Part shown: positions 45,642 to 48,082 of the stretch, one piece after another | How the letters are laid out: each line of letters starts with the position of its first letter | Position numbering within the stretch: position 1 is the stretch's first letter | Source of the DNA: Hydrogenophilaceae bacterium | GTDB lineage: Bacteria > Pseudomonadota > Gammaproteobacteria > Burkholderiales > Thiobacillaceae | DNA length: 48,082 bases | Direction: 5' to 3' | Assembly (NCBI GenBank): GCA_013389025.1 | Contig: JACAED010000008.1 | Location: forward strand, 1-48,082 | Translations under genes and position numbers: made by a program | The notes under the pieces: model-generated | Told to the model about the DNA's origin: nothing | Databases searched by the model: none | What the model saw: only the letters and a program-made list of their open reading frames with translations

Positions 45642-46898
45642 ATGAGCATGCAAAGACGCGATTTCCTGAAAGCCTCATCCGCCGGCCTGATCGCGGCCGG
45701 TCTGCCGTTGCGCGCCCATGGTGCAGCCGTGAAAGCCAAGGTCGTGATCGTGGGTGCCGGCTTTGGCGGGGCCACAGCAGCCAAATACATCCGCAAATGG
45801 GATTCGAACATCGAGGTCACGCTGATCGATCGCGAAGCCAAGTTCGTCTCCTGTCCGCTGTCCAACCTCGTGCTCGCAGGCCTTAAAACGCTTGACGACA
45901 TCAGCCGCACCTATGACGGCCTGAAGTCGCATGGCGTCAATGTGGTCGTGGACGAAGTCACCGCCATCGACACCGACAAGCGCGTGGTCAAGACCGCCAA
46001 GGGCAGCTTTCCCTATGATCGTCTCATCGTCTCGCCCGGCATCGACTTCCTGTTCGACCAGATCGAGGGCTATGACGCCAAGGCGCAGGAAACCATCCTG
46101 CACGCCTGGAAAGCCGGCCCGCAGACTTTGAAGCTGCGCCAGCAAATCGAATCCATGCCCGATGGCGGGCTCATTGTCGTTGGCATGCCGCTGGCCCCCT
46201 ACCGCTGCCCGCCCGGGCCGTATGAGCGCGTGTGCCTGATGGCCAACTACCTCAAGCGCGCCAAGCCGAAATCCAAGATCATCATGCTGGATGCCAATCC
46301 GGACGTGGCGTCGAAAAAACCCTTGTTCATGAAGGCCTGGAACACGCTGTACAAGGACTGGGTGGAGTATCGGCCCAACAGCAAGGTGCTGAAAGTCAGC
46401 GCCGACAAGATGACCGTCAGCACGGAGTTCGAAGACCTGAAGGCCAACGTGATTAATATCATCCCGCCGCAACGTGCCGGGCATGTGGCCGAACTGGCCG
46501 GGGTGCGCACCGACTCGAATGGTGTCTGGTGCCCCGCCAGTTTCGTCACCTACGAATCCAAATCCAAGCCTTTCGTTCACGTCATTGGCGACTCATTGCT
46601 TTCAAACTTTCCCAAGTCGGGCCACATGGCCAACAACATGGGCAAGGTGTGCGCCAATGCCATCGTCGAACTGCTCAATGGCCGCGAACCCAATCCCGTC
46701 CCCATCGTCGCCAATACCTGCTATAGCGCAGTGAGCGAAGACAAGGCCATCCACGTCGCCACCGTCTTCCGCTACGACCCGGTCAAGGACCAGATGACGG
46801 CACAGCCAGGTGGGGGAATATCTGCCGACCTGTCCGAGGTGGAGGCAGTCTATGCCGAAGCCTGGGCGGAAGGCATCTGGGGCGATGTGTTCTCCTGA
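45642..46898 (+). CDS. fccB: Flavocytochrome c sulfide dehydrogenase, FAD subunit
   Basis: 418 residues. Twin-arginine signal MQRRDFLKASSAG, so it is exported folded. The FAD-binding VVIVGAGFGGATAAKYI is followed by FVSCPLSNLVLAG (Cys71, where FccB attaches FAD covalently). The redox Cys pair appears as Cys188 (APYRCPPGPYE) and Cys359 (ANTCYSAVSED). VHVIGDSLLS and PKSGHMANN complete the fold. It oxidises sulfide in the periplasm and passes electrons to FccA, whose gene ends 12 bases upstream. GAGGAGA precedes the ATG. A terminator follows. Confidence 0.95.
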   Translation: MSMQRRDFLKASSAGLIAAGLPLRAHGAAVKAKVVIVGAGFGGATAAKYIRKWDSNIEVTLIDREAKFVSCPLSNLVLAGLKTLDDISRTYDGLKSHGVNVVVDEVTAIDTDKRVVKTAKGSFPYDRLIVSPGIDFLFDQIEGYDAKAQETILHAWKAGPQTLKLRQQIESMPDGGLIVVGMPLAPYRCPPGPYERVCLMANYLKRAKPKSKIIMLDANPDVASKKPLFMKAWNTLYKDWVEYRPNSKVLKVSADKMTVSTEFEDLKANVINIIPPQRAGHVAELAGVRTDSNGVWCPASFVTYESKSKPFVHVIGDSLLSNFPKSGHMANNMGKVCANAIVELLNGREPNPVPIVANTCYSAVSEDKAIHVATVFRYDPVKDQMTAQPGGGISADLSEVEAVYAEAWAEGIWGDVFS

Positions 46899-46921
46899 TT
46901 TTTCTGTCTCCTCCGAGACTC

Positions 46922-46951
46922 CCGGCGGGTGCCCTTCCCGCCGGTTTTTTT
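46922..46951 (+). terminator. Terminator after fccB
   Basis: CCGGCGGG-TGCCCTT-CCCGCCGG followed by T residues, about 25 bases after the fccB stop. Confidence 0.9.
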
Positions 46952-47017
46952 AAACCATTGGCCCGTTTTCCATAATTGGAGGATAGTGAACCTCCCCAAA
47001 CCCCAAATCAAGGAAAC

Positions 47018-47662
47018 ATGATGAAACTCAAACTGATCTCCGCGTTGACGCTCGCCTTTACCAGCACTGCCTTTGCGCAAGGACCCACGCCTGCCACCCC
47101 GGAAGCCTGGGCGGCCAAAATGACCGACCCGACCCAGAATGCCTCCGCCTTCAAGGATCCCCGTGCATTTATCCAGTGGAGCAATGCCATGGCCAACCCG
47201 ACCATGATCCCCGCCATGGGCAATGTCATGATGGACCCCGGCATGTATGCCCGCATGGCCTACGGCATGATGAGCCCGGGCGCGTTCCAGAATTACATGC
47301 AGTTCACCGATCCCAATGTGGCCATGAAATGGATGGGCGCCGGCATGGATCCGAATTTCTATACCGCCATGGCCGCGCCCATGATGAACCCCGCCAATTA
47401 CATGAACTGGATGATGGCGCCCATGGACCCCCGCATGATGAACATGGGCATGCAGATGATGAACCCGGGCATGTACGCCAACTGGATGGCTGCGCCAATG
47501 GACCCGAAAATGATGAGTCTGATGGCTGCCCCCATGAACCCGCAGGTATATGGTGCCTGGATGGGTACAGTCGCCGACCCACGCACCTATCCCCTGATGC
47601 AACCGCTACAGGTGCCGGCCGCCGGTGCTGAACCTGTGCCTTTCCCAATGCCGGCAAAATGA
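47018..47662 (+). CDS. Methionine-rich secreted protein of 12-13-residue repeats
   Basis: 214 residues with a signal peptide (MKLKLISALTLAFTSTAFAQ). By my count 39 residues are Met (about 18%) and there is no Cys or His. From about residue 45 to 195 the chain consists of about ten tandem units of the form (M/T/A)(D/N/S)Pxx(Y/F/M)xxWMxxP, for example MDPNFYTAMAAPM, MNPANYMNWMMAP, MNPGMYANWMAAP, MDPKMMSLMAAP and MNPQVYGAWMGTV. I do not recognise a characterised family. The regular DP/NP-aromatic-Met pattern suggests a solenoid or a metal- or sulfur-binding surface. It lies between fccB and soxY; AAGGAA precedes the ATG. Confidence 0.85.
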   Translation: MMKLKLISALTLAFTSTAFAQGPTPATPEAWAAKMTDPTQNASAFKDPRAFIQWSNAMANPTMIPAMGNVMMDPGMYARMAYGMMSPGAFQNYMQFTDPNVAMKWMGAGMDPNFYTAMAAPMMNPANYMNWMMAPMDPRMMNMGMQMMNPGMYANWMAAPMDPKMMSLMAAPMNPQVYGAWMGTVADPRTYPLMQPLQVPAAGAEPVPFPMPAK

Positions 47663-47683
47663 TTGTTCATATAGGAGACATGC

Positions 47684-48082
47684 ATGAATGCAATGCGCAG
47701 AAACGTTCTGAAAGGCGCCGGTGGTTTTGGCGCCCTGTCGGTTGCCGTGGCCGCAGGCCTGTTGAAGCCGACACACGTGCTGGCTGACTGGAACAAGTCG
47801 GCTTTCGAGGCAACCCAGAAAGAGGCAGCGCTTTCAGCCATCGGCGGCGCCAGCGCCGAGGCCTCTGACAAAATCACCATCAAGGCTCCTGACATTGCCG
47901 AGAACGGCGCGGTCGTGCCGGTGGAAATCACTGCAAACCTGCCAGGCCTGGAGTCGATTGCCATTCTCAGTGAAAAGAACACCACCCCCCTGGTAGGCGT
48001 CTACAAGATGACCGATACCGATGGCTACCTCTCCACCCGCATCAAGATGGGCGCAACCGCCAACGTGCGCGCCATCGTCAAG
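47684..48082 (+). CDS. soxY: Thiosulfate-oxidation carrier SoxY, cut by window edge
   Basis: 133 residues are visible. Twin-arginine signal MRRNVLKGAGGFGALSVAVA, then the SoxY body: ASDKITIKAPDIAENGAVVP, VEITANLPGLESIAILSEKN and a later DGYLSTRIKMGATANVRAIV. SoxY carries sulfur intermediates on a C-terminal GGCGG cysteine in the periplasm with SoxZ; that end lies beyond the window. AGGAGA precedes the ATG at 47684. soxZ and other sox genes probably follow. Confidence 0.92.
   Translation, partial: MNAMRRNVLKGAGGFGALSVAVAAGLLKPTHVLADWNKSAFEATQKEAALSAIGGASAEASDKITIKAPDIAENGAVVPVEITANLPGLESIAILSEKNTTPLVGVYKMTDTDGYLSTRIKMGATANVRAIVK

Noticed and set aside
46961-46976. TGGCCCG before the Met-rich gene as a sigma-54 promoter
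   Set aside because: The -24 part fits but there is no GC at the -12 position.
46850-47602. Long minus-strand open frame rich in histidine opposite the Met-rich gene
   Set aside because: The His residues arise from CAT, the reverse complement of ATG codons. The plus strand has a signal peptide, ribosome site and repeats, so this is a shadow.

Overview
The window looks like a chromosomal segment of a sulfur-oxidising betaproteobacterium, probably near the Sulfuricella/Sulfuriferula/Thiobacillus group. This is inferred from gene content, not from a marker-gene alignment. The supporting content is a complete pilMNOPQ-aroK block, an EPS/PEP-CTERM (exosortase A type) gene set, an Asp-type (Mg-type) HemB, and a sulfur-oxidation region with flavocytochrome c sulfide dehydrogenase (fccAB) and soxY. 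No rRNA, tRNA, CRISPR array or complete insertion sequence was seen.

Layout. (1) 1-9.7 kb, all minus strand: an ATP-sulfurylase-like gene running off the left edge, a DHH phosphoesterase, a large O-antigen-ligase-type protein, a small PEP-CTERM protein, an exosortase-system O-glycosylation ligase, a VanZ-family membrane protein, a secreted beta-helix protein and aroK. (2) 9.8-14.8 kb, minus: pilM-N-O-P-Q, with a strong terminator between pilQ and aroK. (3) 15-22.9 kb, plus: penicillin-binding protein 1A and a small hypothetical gene, then the PEP-CTERM sugar phosphotransferase and the PrsK/PrsR two-component pair. (4) 22.9-27.5 kb, minus: an RND/MMPL transporter, an outer-membrane beta-barrel and a LolA-like protein. 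(5) 27.7-33.3 kb, plus: two tandem prsT TPR lipoproteins. (6) 33.6-37.6 kb, minus: a second PEP-CTERM protein, a ThiF/E1-like protein, a FeeM-like N-acyltransferase and hemB. (7) 37.6-39.2 kb: a possible small RNA, a miniature inverted-repeat element, a REP-like hairpin, a MazE/MazF-type pair with a duplicated operator, and engB. (8) 39.3-48.1 kb, plus: cytochrome c4, a sigma-54 activator, a five-heme cytochrome, a second c4-like cytochrome, a MauG/CCP-type peroxidase, fccA, fccB, a methionine-rich repeat protein and the start of soxY.

How the parts may work together. Both PEP-CTERM genes and the gtf-prsK-prsR operon have -24/-12 (sigma-54) promoters. Each also has a nearby TGT...ACA-type element of 16-17 bp that could be the PrsR site, so the window may carry both the regulator and part of its regulon. 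The exosortase gene itself is not in the window. A second, separate sigma-54 circuit appears in the sulfur region. There the activator gene is followed by a perfect 15-bp-arm palindrome, then a -24/-12 promoter in front of the cytochrome genes, with a second such promoter in front of fccA.

The least explained items are the methionine-rich protein built of about ten 12-13-residue repeats between fccB and soxY, the FeeM-like/ThiF-like pair beside a PEP-CTERM gene, and the ATP-sulfurylase-like protein whose HxxH motif is changed to HxxQ.
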